Part shown: in pieces, positions 46,020 to 53,135 of the stretch
Layout: the number at the start of each line of letters is the position of its first letter
Position numbering within the stretch: the stretch's first letter is position 1
Notes under the pieces: model-generated
What the model saw: only the letters and a program-made list of their open reading frames with translations
What the model was told of the DNA's origin: nothing
The model's database searches: none
Translations under genes and position numbers: made by a program
Assembly: GCA_013177995.1 (NCBI GenBank)
Contig: JABLXN010000015.1
Span: forward strand, 1 to 53,135
Origin: Brevinematales bacterium
Lineage (GTDB): Bacteria > Spirochaetota > Brevinematia > Brevinematales > Thermospiraceae
Length of the DNA stretch: 53,135 nucleotides
Reading direction: 5' to 3'

Positions 46020-46084
46020 AGCTATCCCCTTATTTCAGTAAAACACTCCCGAAACACTCCACAAGCTGAAACAAGGGAATAGCC
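46020..46084. repeat. REP-like hairpin element
   Basis: Arms AGCTATCCCCTTATTTCAG and GCTGAAACAAGGGAATAGCC; it lies between the repeat island and the pheT terminator. Confidence 0.7.
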
Positions 46085-46111
46085 TTTCTGAAACCACCCC
46101 CTTTCCCCAAC

Positions 46112-46140
46112 AAAAAAGGCCCCCTTGCGGGAGCCTTTTT
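46112..46140 (-). terminator. Terminator of the gyrA-HAD-pheS-pheT operon
   Basis: On the minus strand AAAGGCTCCC-GCAA-GGGGGCCTTT is followed by a run of T, directly after the pheT stop. Confidence 0.9.
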
Positions 46141-48495
46141 CTATCTCAACTCTGCACCAAAACTCTTCCGCAAGAGTTCCACCACCTCATCACGAATAGC
46201 ATTGGCCTCTTCATCGGTAAGCGTCCTGTCCTTTTCCTGCACAAGAAAAGAGAAGGTCACACTCTTTTTACCGGCAGGAAGCTGGGGACCCACATACACA
46301 TCGGTAAACTCCACCTGTCTGATAAGAGGATGAGCAAGTTTGATGGCATTCATCAGTTTTCGACCAGGAACCCCCCGATCCACCACCACAGAAATATCCC
46401 GCGGAATAGGTGGCATAGTAGGAATCTCCTCCAACCGACCAAACGGCTTTTTCAAGCCCTCCAGTACCCCCATATCCAGTTCCGCCACATAGGCAGGATA
46501 ACGGAGTTCAAAGGATTCCACTACATCAGGATGAAGTTCCCCGGCAAAACCAAGCACCTTCCCATCCACCTCAAAAAGAGCCGAGTTTAACGGATGCAAG
46601 AAAGGAATATTCGCAGGGAGCACATCCACAATCCATTCCCCCTGCATCTTGACCAGTCTCTCCACCTCGGCCATCACATCATACACATCCCCACCTTTCC
46701 CATACCGCAAGAGGGCAAGGCAGGATTTCTCCCAGCTTTCCACGGCTTTTCCCTGTTTGCTAAAGGTCTTGCCAATCTCATAAAAAAGAAAGTGCTCTCG
46801 ATAGGTACGACGAATATTCCTATCCAGGGTCTCCACCATCTGTGGCGTAAGATACGGTCTCAAAACAGAAGCATCACTACTCAGGGGATTGCGAAGCTTT
46901 ACCAGCGTATCACTCACAAGGCCAAAACGAGAGAGAAGCTCCTCACTGGTAAAGGTAAAGTTAAACACCTCACTATACCCAAGCGACCTCATAATAGGAC
47001 GAAGCGTATACTCAAAACGCCCTGGTTTTTGCATGGCTTCCACATCCACAGGCGGCTTAAAAAGCCTTGTAGGGATGTTATTATACCCATATACGCGGGC
47101 AATCTCCTCCACCAGATCTACCGGCCGGGAAACATCAGAACGAAATGAAGGAACCCTCACCTCACACCCATCATCAAGACTCTTCATGATGGTAAACCCA
47201 AGACGGCTGAGGTAACCCTCCACCTCATCCGTTTCCAGTTCCAGTCCAAGGTAGGTATTCACAAACTCTGTAGAGAGAGAAACCACCTTCTCCTTGAATG
47301 GCAGAGGATACTCATCACGGATTTCAGAGACCTGGATATCCGGTACCGTGAGACCAAGAAGTTGGGTCAGTCGCTGAATCACCGTAACAGTGATCCCATA
47401 ATCCGCCGTTCTCTCAAAACGATAGGATGATTCGGTACGAATCCCATACCTTTTGGCTGTTTGACGAATCGCTATCGGATCAAAAAAGGCAGACTCAAGA
47501 AGCACATTGGTCGTGGTTTCTCGAATCTCGGTATTCTCTCCCCCCATAATACCTGCAAGCGCCACCGCCTTCTTCCCATCAGCGATGACAAGCACATCCT
47601 CATTGAGAGTATGCGTTTCTCCATCGAGGGTAGTAAGCGTCTCCCCATCCCCCGCACGACGAACCACTATCTTTTTGCCATCTAAAAGGTCCAAATCAAA
47701 GGCATGTGTCGGATGACCAAACTCAAGAAGCACATAGTTCGTTGCATCCACCACATTGTTGATAGAACGAATCCCGCACACCTCAAGCCGTTTGGCCATC
47801 CAGGCAGGAGAGGGCATCACCTTCACCCCCCGAACAATCCGGCCACTGTAACGAGGACAGAGTTTTCTCTCCTCAATGGTGATATCCGGCATCTCAGCAA
47901 GCTTCTTGAAATTATCTACAATAACAGGCATCTTGAGAGAAAGTCCCAGCATAGCGGCAATCTCCCTCGCAATACCAATCACCGAGAGACAATCCGAACG
48001 ATTGGCGGTTAACTCCACCTCAATACGATAGTCTGCTTCCGTATATACCTTGAAAGCTTCCTTTGCGAAACCCGCCTCCTTTCCAAGGATCCAGATGTCC
48101 GAACTCTTTGCTTCCAGCCCAAGGTGTTCCTTGGCAATAAGCATACCCTTTGAAACCGTACCAGAGAAGTTCTTCTCCCCCACGGTCATTCCACCAACCG
48201 TCGCCCCGGGTTTTGCCCATACCACAAAATCCCCCTCTTCCACCTGCGGACTATTGGTCACAAGAACCCCATCCTTCAAGGCATCAACGGTCACCACCTT
48301 GAGGTGAGCGAGCTTCGGGTGAGACGCAACCTTGAGCACCTTGGCAAGCACAATCTTGTCCTTGTTCTCTTCATGGATACCAATGGGGGTAACCGACACC
48401 ACCTCAGGTCCCATCTGCGTAAGACGGGTTCTGAGTTCCTGCGGAGAAAGATTCATATCCACATATTCTTTCAGCCAGTTATAGGTCACTATCAT
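46141..48495 (-). CDS. pheT: Phenylalanine-tRNA ligase beta subunit
   Basis: The 784-residue protein has the full domain order: N-terminal start MIVTYNWLKEYVD, the EMAP-like tRNA-binding domain (about 40-150), B3/B4 editing domain, B5, the core DLVEEIARVYGYNNIP region and the C-terminal anticodon-binding ferredoxin-like domain (PPIPRDISVVVD). It charges tRNA-Phe together with PheS. Good ribosome-binding site AAGGAG; 11 bp after pheS. Confidence 0.97.
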   Translation of the reverse strand: MIVTYNWLKEYVDMNLSPQELRTRLTQMGPEVVSVTPIGIHEENKDKIVLAKVLKVASHPKLAHLKVVTVDALKDGVLVTNSPQVEEGDFVVWAKPGATVGGMTVGEKNFSGTVSKGMLIAKEHLGLEAKSSDIWILGKEAGFAKEAFKVYTEADYRIEVELTANRSDCLSVIGIAREIAAMLGLSLKMPVIVDNFKKLAEMPDITIEERKLCPRYSGRIVRGVKVMPSPAWMAKRLEVCGIRSINNVVDATNYVLLEFGHPTHAFDLDLLDGKKIVVRRAGDGETLTTLDGETHTLNEDVLVIADGKKAVALAGIMGGENTEIRETTTNVLLESAFFDPIAIRQTAKRYGIRTESSYRFERTADYGITVTVIQRLTQLLGLTVPDIQVSEIRDEYPLPFKEKVVSLSTEFVNTYLGLELETDEVEGYLSRLGFTIMKSLDDGCEVRVPSFRSDVSRPVDLVEEIARVYGYNNIPTRLFKPPVDVEAMQKPGRFEYTLRPIMRSLGYSEVFNFTFTSEELLSRFGLVSDTLVKLRNPLSSDASVLRPYLTPQMVETLDRNIRRTYREHFLFYEIGKTFSKQGKAVESWEKSCLALLRYGKGGDVYDVMAEVERLVKMQGEWIVDVLPANIPFLHPLNSALFEVDGKVLGFAGELHPDVVESFELRYPAYVAELDMGVLEGLKKPFGRLEEIPTMPPIPRDISVVVDRGVPGRKLMNAIKLAHPLIRQVEFTDVYVGPQLPAGKKSVTFSFLVQEKDRTLTDEEANAIRDEVVELLRKSFGAELR

Positions 48496-48506
48496 ACCTT
48501 CACTCC

Positions 48507-49532
48507 TTACGCCCTGAACTGTTCAAGAAGGCGTATGTCGTTTTCATAGAAGTGCCGGATATCCTTCACGCCATACACCGTCATAGCGACACGTTCAATC
48601 CCAAGCCCAAAGGCAAACCCGGAATATTTCGAGGGATCAATCCCACAATTTTTGAGCACGGTAGGTTCAACCATACCACATCCCATGAGTTCCACCCACC
48701 CGGTATGCTTACATACAGGACAACCAGGTCCATGACACACAGGACAGGTAACGGCAAGTTCCGCCGACGGTTCAGTAAAAGGGAAATAATCTGGTCTCAA
48801 ACGGATCTGGGTGTTTTCTCCAAACATCAGCTTGGCCCAGAGAAGAAGCGTTCCCTTGAGATCGGCAAAGGAAATATTCTCTCCAACCACCAGCCCTTCC
48901 ATCTGATGAAAGGTATGGGAATGAGTGGCATCCACCGCATCCCGCCGATAACAGCGCCCGGGGACAATAACCGCAATCGGTGGCTTCTTGGCAAGCATGG
49001 TACGAATCTGCACAGGAGAGGTATGGGTTCGCATAAGCCATCCCTCAATCACATAGAACGAATCATGGTCATCCCTTGCCGGATGGTGCTTCGGAATATT
49101 GAGCATATCAAAATTGTATTCTTCCTTCTCAAGCTCTGGTCCTTCTACCACGGTATAGCCCATACTCTGGAATATAGAAACCATCTTCTGGGTCACCAAT
49201 GTCAAAGGATGCGGATAACCCACAGGAAAACTCTTCACAGGAAGCGAGATGTCAACCACTCCTTCCTTCAATTTGGCTTCTCGCTTCAAGGATTTCAGAC
49301 GATTTTCCGCCTCTTCTAAAAGACGTTCCACCTCATCTTTCACCTCATTGGCAATACGACCTAACTCCTTTCTCATCTCAATCTCGAGTGAGCCGAGTTG
49401 GCCTAAAAATTCTTTAATCACACCCTTTTTCCCCAAGTATTTCACCCGGAGTTCCTCAAGGGTTTTCTCATCCGTTACGGCCTGTAAACTCTGCCGTGCC
49501 TCTTCTAAAATCTTCTGTAGTGTATCCTTCAT
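48507..49532 (-). CDS. pheS: Phenylalanine-tRNA ligase alpha subunit
   Basis: The 341-residue class II synthetase subunit has an N-terminal coiled coil (about 1-90), motif 2 region HTSPVQIRTM and PGRCYRRDAVDATHSHTFHQMEG, and motif 3 GFAFGLGIERVAMTVYG. The C-terminal segment has a CPVCHGPGCPVCKHTGW stretch with four cysteines, a zinc-like knuckle in a position where some PheS have CxxC...CxxC. Stands between the HAD gene and pheT. Confidence 0.97.
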   Translation of the reverse strand: MKDTLQKILEEARQSLQAVTDEKTLEELRVKYLGKKGVIKEFLGQLGSLEIEMRKELGRIANEVKDEVERLLEEAENRLKSLKREAKLKEGVVDISLPVKSFPVGYPHPLTLVTQKMVSIFQSMGYTVVEGPELEKEEYNFDMLNIPKHHPARDDHDSFYVIEGWLMRTHTSPVQIRTMLAKKPPIAVIVPGRCYRRDAVDATHSHTFHQMEGLVVGENISFADLKGTLLLWAKLMFGENTQIRLRPDYFPFTEPSAELAVTCPVCHGPGCPVCKHTGWVELMGCGMVEPTVLKNCGIDPSKYSGFAFGLGIERVAMTVYGVKDIRHFYENDIRLLEQFRA

Positions 49533-49551
49533 GGGTATCTCTCCCTTTCTA

Positions 49552-50238
49552 TTATCCTATATCAAAATATCGAACTATAAGTTCATAAAGATTTTCCTCA
49601 GCAGGCTTAAAAAGATGAGCCTGAAAATGAGCGGCCAATGCCCCCTCATAATCAATTGTCTCCGTATCCCCAATGAAAAGAATCTCCTCTGGAGAAAGCC
49701 CCATCCGAAAAGCCATAATCTCAAAAATCAACGGATTGGGTTTGAGTACCCCCACCTCGTCAGAAAAAAGCATGCTATGAAAATGGTCAGAGAGCTTTTT
49801 CTCAGCGAGCCAGAGACGAAGAGCAAAGCCCGGTGTCACCCCAGTATTGGAAATAAGTCCCGTTTTGATAGCATGTTCTCTCAAGAGATCAAGGGCTTCA
49901 AGGGCATGGGGAACAAAGCGGGGAGAGAGATGAAGCACCGCCGTCGCATAGATATCAAACATCTTGTGAAGAAGCACATGATCATTGACATGGAGTTTGT
50001 CTGCTAAAAACTTCACCTGAGAGAACACCCCATACGCTACCTGGCGTTTGTGATGCTCCTCCATGGTTTCTTTCATCTCTCGATAGGCCTCTACTACATC
50101 CTTGTGTTTGACGGGATAGAGATTTTTTTCAAGAAGGGTATAGATACTCTCCTGGACGTACCTTTCCCTCTCTCCTTCTACACCAGAATCGTCAACAAGG
50201 GTGCAATACAGGTCAAAGACTACCGCCTTTGGTCTCAT
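49552..50238 (-). CDS. HAD-superfamily hydrolase (haloacid-dehalogenase-like)
   Basis: The 228-residue protein has motif [11 protein letters not shown] (nucleophile D9; the second acidic residue of DxD is Tyr, as in the haloacid dehalogenase branch), motif II LISNTG, a lysine in KPNPLIFE and motif [11 protein letters not shown]. The cap domain lies between 20 and 110. The substrate cannot be told; small phosphate esters are usual. It overlaps the gyrA stop by 4 bp, so it is cotranscribed with gyrA and pheS. Confidence 0.9.
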   Translation of the reverse strand: MRPKAVVFDLYCTLVDDSGVEGERERYVQESIYTLLEKNLYPVKHKDVVEAYREMKETMEEHHKRQVAYGVFSQVKFLADKLHVNDHVLLHKMFDIYATAVLHLSPRFVPHALEALDLLREHAIKTGLISNTGVTPGFALRLWLAEKKLSDHFHSMLFSDEVGVLKPNPLIFEIMAFRMGLSPEEILFIGDTETIDYEGALAAHFQAHLFKPAEENLYELIVRYFDIG

Positions 50239-52694
50239 TCCTCTCCTCCGGGAATTGTGGCTACGCTAATCACCTCATCTCCAGGGCGAAGATCAATGAG
50301 TTTCAGAAGGCTGGTTGACACCTCACTTTCCGGGAAAACCACCCTGCTCCCCTGTTTGGTAATAATCATCACCCTGTCCTGTTTCTCCACAACAGTAAAC
50401 CCCGCCAAGGTTCGGTTCTTGCCAAGGTCAACAAGCTTAAAGCCTTTCCCACCTCTGTTGACAAGTTCAGAAAATTCGGAAGGGTTGACCCGTTTTCCAC
50501 GCCCATCCTTGGAGACAAAGATCACATCCAGGTTTTCATCCGCGATAGCCATACCCATGAGTTCTTCCTCGCTTGTCGTGACACTGGTGGCTTTTTCTCC
50601 CCCAACGCCACGGTTATGTACGGGGAAAAGATCCTCACGACAACGAAAACCACGGGCATTGTGTTTCACAAGGAAAAGTTTTGCCTTGCCATCCGTAACT
50701 AACGCACTGACCACATGATCACCCGCTCGAAGCTTAATACCAATAATCCCGACTCTGGTAATACCGGCAAAATCTGAAAGCATGATCCTGGCCATTCGCC
50801 CCTTTCTTGTCAAAAAGAGAATATACTGATCCTCTCGAAACTCACTGACCGCAAGCACAGCCGTTATACGTTCGTTTTTCTTCTCGATTTCCTCTAAACG
50901 AGCAATGTTTTTGATATAGGTTCTGGTAATACGCCCCTCTGTAGCACCCGTAATCTCATATCCTTTCACAGAATACACTCTTCCACTATCGGTGACAAAG
51001 AGATAAGAGTCCTTGAGATTGCCACTCACCGTGGTGAGAATATAATCATCAGCCTCAAGCCTATTCATATCCGTAATATCGCCTTTCTTGCCACGTAGAC
51101 CACGGCTTCCCACCTTGAAACTTCTTCCGGTCTCCCTCACCAAAAACCCTTTGTGGGTAAGCATGAGAAGCATGGGTTCATCTTCGATGAGTTCTTCTAC
51201 CTCGATCTTGGCTGTAGAAAGGGTATCAAACCTCGTCCTTCTCTCGTCTCCTATCACTTCCACCATCTCATCAAGTTCCTTCCCAATGAGGGCATCCCTT
51301 TTGGCAGGTTTTTCAAGGATCTCTTTGAGTTCCTTGATGAGTGCCTTGAGAGAGTCTCTCTCTTCCTGAAGTTTGTGTACCTCGAGACTCGTGAGTTTCT
51401 GGAGTTTCATGTCAAGGATAGCCTCTGCCTGAATCTCGGTGAGTTTGAACTTCTTCATCAAAGATTCCTTGGCCGTCGGCGTATCTTTGGAAGAACGAAT
51501 CGTGTGGATCACCTCATCAATCGCATCAAGGGCAATGAGAAGTCCTTCTACAATATGAAGCCTTTTCTCAGCCTTGTCCAGTTCAAAGCGAGTACGACGG
51601 GTGATCACCACGCGTCTATAATCAATATAATGCTGTATCAAATCCTTGAGACTGAGTACCTTGGGCTGGTTATTCACAAGGGCAACCATATTGACCTTGA
51701 GTCGAGAACGAAGCGCCGTCTGCTGGAAGAGAACCGTTTTGATACTCTCAACATTGGCATCCTTGTGAAGTTCTATCACAATGCGGAGACCTTCCTTCGA
51801 AGATTCGTCTCTGATTTCCTTGATGCCGCGAAGAATATTGGCATACTTGGTATTATTGAGATAGAGGTTGGTCATTTCCTCGATGAGAGAAGCCTTGATC
51901 ACACGATAGGGTATCTCGGTGATCACAAGGGAGGGTTTACCCCCTTTCTCTTCATAAACCATGGTACCGGCCAACTCTACAGAACCGTAGCCATTTCTGT
52001 AGAGATCCTTCATCTCCTCTTTGTTGAGAATCACTCCTCCGGTAGGAAAATCCGGCCCGGGAACCATTTTTACCAGTTCATCTATGGTAATTTTTGGATT
52101 GGCAAGGGTCGCCTTGATGGCTGCGGCAATCTCTTTGAAATTGTGAGGAGGTATATCTGTAGCCAGTCCAACGGCAATACCTGTTGTTCCATTGCAAAGG
52201 AGATTGGGAAAACGGCCCGGAAGGACCTTTGGCTCCTTCAACGTGTCATCAAAATTGGGCTTGAAATCTACAGTGTCCTTATCAAGATCCTCAAGCATAA
52301 ACTCCGCTACACGGGAAAGCTTGGCTTCAGTATATCGCATAGCGGCTGGAGGATCATCATCAATGGACCCAAAATTTCCCTGTCCAATCACAAGGGGATA
52401 GCGCATATGAAAATCCTGCGCCATTTTCACCATGGCCATATAGACAGAGGAATCACCATGGGGATGATATTTACCAAGCACGTCTCCCACAATACGGGCA
52501 CTTTTTCGTGTTGGTTTATCATGCCAGAGTCCAAGCTCAGCCATGACATACAGGATGCGCCGCTGGACAGGTTTGATCCCATCAGAGACATCTGGAATAG
52601 CGCGTCCGGTGATCACACTATAGGCATAATTGAGATAGGATGTCTTGATCTCATCCTCAAAGTATGCCTGAGTTATGCCCTTTTCTTTTTCCAT
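50235..52694 (-). CDS. gyrA: DNA gyrase subunit A (topoisomerase IV subunit A not excluded)
   Basis: The 819-residue type IIA topoisomerase subunit has [33 protein letters not shown] and the catalytic tyrosine Y121 in AMRYTEAKL. The C-terminal half is a six-bladed beta-pinwheel. The GyrA-box (Q-R/K-RGG-R/K-G) is not intact at its usual place: [10 protein letters not shown] stands there instead, while NRGGKG occurs near the C-terminus. This leaves some doubt between GyrA and ParC. No gyrB or parE is nearby. First gene of the operon; ribosome-binding site AGGAAG. Confidence 0.88.
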   Translation of the reverse strand: MEKEKGITQAYFEDEIKTSYLNYAYSVITGRAIPDVSDGIKPVQRRILYVMAELGLWHDKPTRKSARIVGDVLGKYHPHGDSSVYMAMVKMAQDFHMRYPLVIGQGNFGSIDDDPPAAMRYTEAKLSRVAEFMLEDLDKDTVDFKPNFDDTLKEPKVLPGRFPNLLCNGTTGIAVGLATDIPPHNFKEIAAAIKATLANPKITIDELVKMVPGPDFPTGGVILNKEEMKDLYRNGYGSVELAGTMVYEEKGGKPSLVITEIPYRVIKASLIEEMTNLYLNNTKYANILRGIKEIRDESSKEGLRIVIELHKDANVESIKTVLFQQTALRSRLKVNMVALVNNQPKVLSLKDLIQHYIDYRRVVITRRTRFELDKAEKRLHIVEGLLIALDAIDEVIHTIRSSKDTPTAKESLMKKFKLTEIQAEAILDMKLQKLTSLEVHKLQEERDSLKALIKELKEILEKPAKRDALIGKELDEMVEVIGDERRTRFDTLSTAKIEVEELIEDEPMLLMLTHKGFLVRETGRSFKVGSRGLRGKKGDITDMNRLEADDYILTTVSGNLKDSYLFVTDSGRVYSVKGYEITGATEGRITRTYIKNIARLEEIEKKNERITAVLAVSEFREDQYILFLTRKGRMARIMLSDFAGITRVGIIGIKLRAGDHVVSALVTDGKAKLFLVKHNARGFRCREDLFPVHNRGVGGEKATSVTTSEEELMGMAIADENLDVIFVSKDGRGKRVNPSEFSELVNRGGKGFKLVDLGKNRTLAGFTVVEKQDRVMIITKQGSRVVFPESEVSTSLLKLIDLRPGDEVISVATIPGGEE

Positions 52695-52726
52695 GGCTTC
52701 CTACCTTTTGCTAGTTTCAGCTTTTT

Positions 52727-52755
52727 ATTATACAGGAAAAAAGCATTTCTGTAAA
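52727..52755 (-). promoter_or_regulatory. Promoter of gyrA-HAD-pheS-pheT
   Basis: TTTACA (52755-52750), 17 bp, TATAAT (52732-52727), about 33 bp before the gyrA start. Confidence 0.82.
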
Positions 52756-52762
52756 GAAAAAA

Positions 52763-52780
52763 GAGAGGGAATACCCTCTC
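52763..52780. other. Small perfect hairpin upstream of the gyrA promoter
   Basis: GAGAGGG-AATA-CCCTCTC, 7-bp arms. It lies just upstream of the -35 box; it could be a terminator of something to the right or an operator. Confidence 0.4.
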
Positions 52781-52787
52781 GCACCAG

Positions 52788-52811
52788 GGCTATTCCCTTG
52801 TTTCAGCAAAA
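52788..52811 (+). repeat. REP-like single arm
   Basis: GGCTATTCCCTTGTTTCAGC followed by AAAA, without a matching right arm in the window. Confidence 0.65.
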
Positions 52812-52823
52812 ACACTCCATTTT

Positions 52824-52879
52824 GAGACCTTTACACGGGTGTTTTCTTCCCCTATCTGGGTCAGGGGCTACGCCCCCTG
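52824..52879 (-). mobile_element. MITE-like element, right-end fragment
   Basis: Read on the minus strand it equals the right 55 bp of the 201-bp element, ending ...GGGTGTAAAGGTCTC-like (plus strand GAGACCTTTACACGGGTG). The left end is missing; a GC-rich block takes its place. Confidence 0.7.
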
Positions 52880-53085
52880 TGAACCCCCGCTCCCGCCCCT
52901 GCACCGACTCCAGAAGAGCGTTGTCCTCGTCGCATGCGTAGCATGCGACGAGGACGGAACATGGGCCGCTTTTGCGGGCCATGGGAGAACATTTCCCTTG
53001 AGAAGGGCAAGTCCTTCCTCCGTGGGCGACATTGCCTCGTCCTTGAGACTTCAGCAACCACAACTCGTCCTACTGAACCTTGCAG
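52880..53085. repeat. GC-rich repeat block 4 (reverse relative to block 1)
   Basis: It contains the 33-bp palindrome at 52923-52955 and CCTCGTCCTTGAGACTTCAG, the reverse complement of a stretch in block 1 near 15436-15455. Confidence 0.68.
52923..52955. repeat. Perfect 33-bp palindrome
   Basis: GTCCTCGTCGCATGC (52923-52937), GTA, GCATGCGACGAGGAC (52941-52955): 15-bp perfect arms. Imperfect versions occur near 15534-15566 and 45512-45537. Confidence 0.9.
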
Positions 53086-53128
53086 CCAACTTTATAAACT
53101 TTACAAACTTTCAACTTTCAACTGATAC
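53086..53128. repeat. 43-bp dispersed repeat built on AACTTT units, copy 2
   Basis: CCAACTTTAT...TTCAACTTTCAACTGATAC, five mismatches to 11646-11688. It lies at the end of the window next to a GC-rich block. Confidence 0.6.
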
Positions 53129-53135
53129 GCACCCT

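Noticed and set aside
51153-52754. 533-codon open frame on the plus strand opposite gyrA
   Set aside because: It is antisense to a fully recognisable gyrA with motifs throughout; the long frame follows from codon bias. Its product shows no family features.

Overview
The window looks like a chromosomal segment of a Gram-negative-type bacterium of moderate GC content. It has several secreted lipoproteins, a complete dTDP-L-rhamnose operon, starch/maltodextrin hydrolases and housekeeping genes (gyrA, pheS, pheT, coaD, pta). Promoters are unusually easy to read: nearly all have a TTGAC-like -35, exactly 17 bp, and a TATAAT-like -10. A spirochaete or a related thermophile-rich lineage is possible, but no 16S or other decisive marker is present, so taxonomy stays open.

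Layout. (1) 1-11.5 kb: type I-B (Tneap-like) CRISPR-Cas locus on the minus strand, reading cas6, cas8b1, a separate small ORF (probable small subunit), cas7, cas5, cas3, cas4, cas1, cas2, then a 4-repeat array with its own leader promoter. Upstream of it is a second promoter-cas6 unit whose 3' end runs with 4-bp overlaps into an MNT-HEPN toxin-antitoxin-type pair. (2) 11.7-14.5 kb: a secreted GH13 amylase with a LacI-type operator. (3) 14.5-15.7 kb: repeat island. (4) 15.7-24.0 kb: coaD-pta-HD hydrolase, a small lipoprotein, an SH3 protein, DUF2905 and rfbABCD. (5) 24.0-25.2 kb: repeat island. (6) 25.2-36.5 kb: type I restriction-modification island (hsdM, ORF6N/PLD protein, Abi-type HEPN protein, hsdS, RloC/Rad50-like ATPase, hsdR) bracketed by two direct copies of a 184-bp element. 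(7) 36.5-42.3 kb: lacI-GH31-GH13 lipoprotein operon. (8) 42.3-44.7 kb: lemA-DUF2207. (9) 44.7-46.1 kb: repeat island. (10) 46.1-52.7 kb: gyrA-HAD-pheS-pheT. (11) 52.8 kb to the end: repeat island.

How it works together. Two defence systems carry extra effector-like genes inside their operons: MNT-HEPN next to a duplicate cas6, and a nuclease-like ATPase, a HEPN Abi protein and an ORF6N/PLD protein inside hsd. The LacI-family regulator probably controls both its own operon and the distant GH13 gene through identical 14-bp palindromes at three places, a compact starch regulon of cell-envelope lipoproteins. Four intergenic islands are mosaics of the same repeats: a 201-203 bp MITE-like element with GAGACC/GGTCTC ends, REP-like hairpins with GCTATTACC...TGTTTCAGC arms, two longer AT-rich modules (A and B), and GC-rich blocks. 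Nested insertions, including one filled site with a related empty site inside the window, show that these elements have moved.
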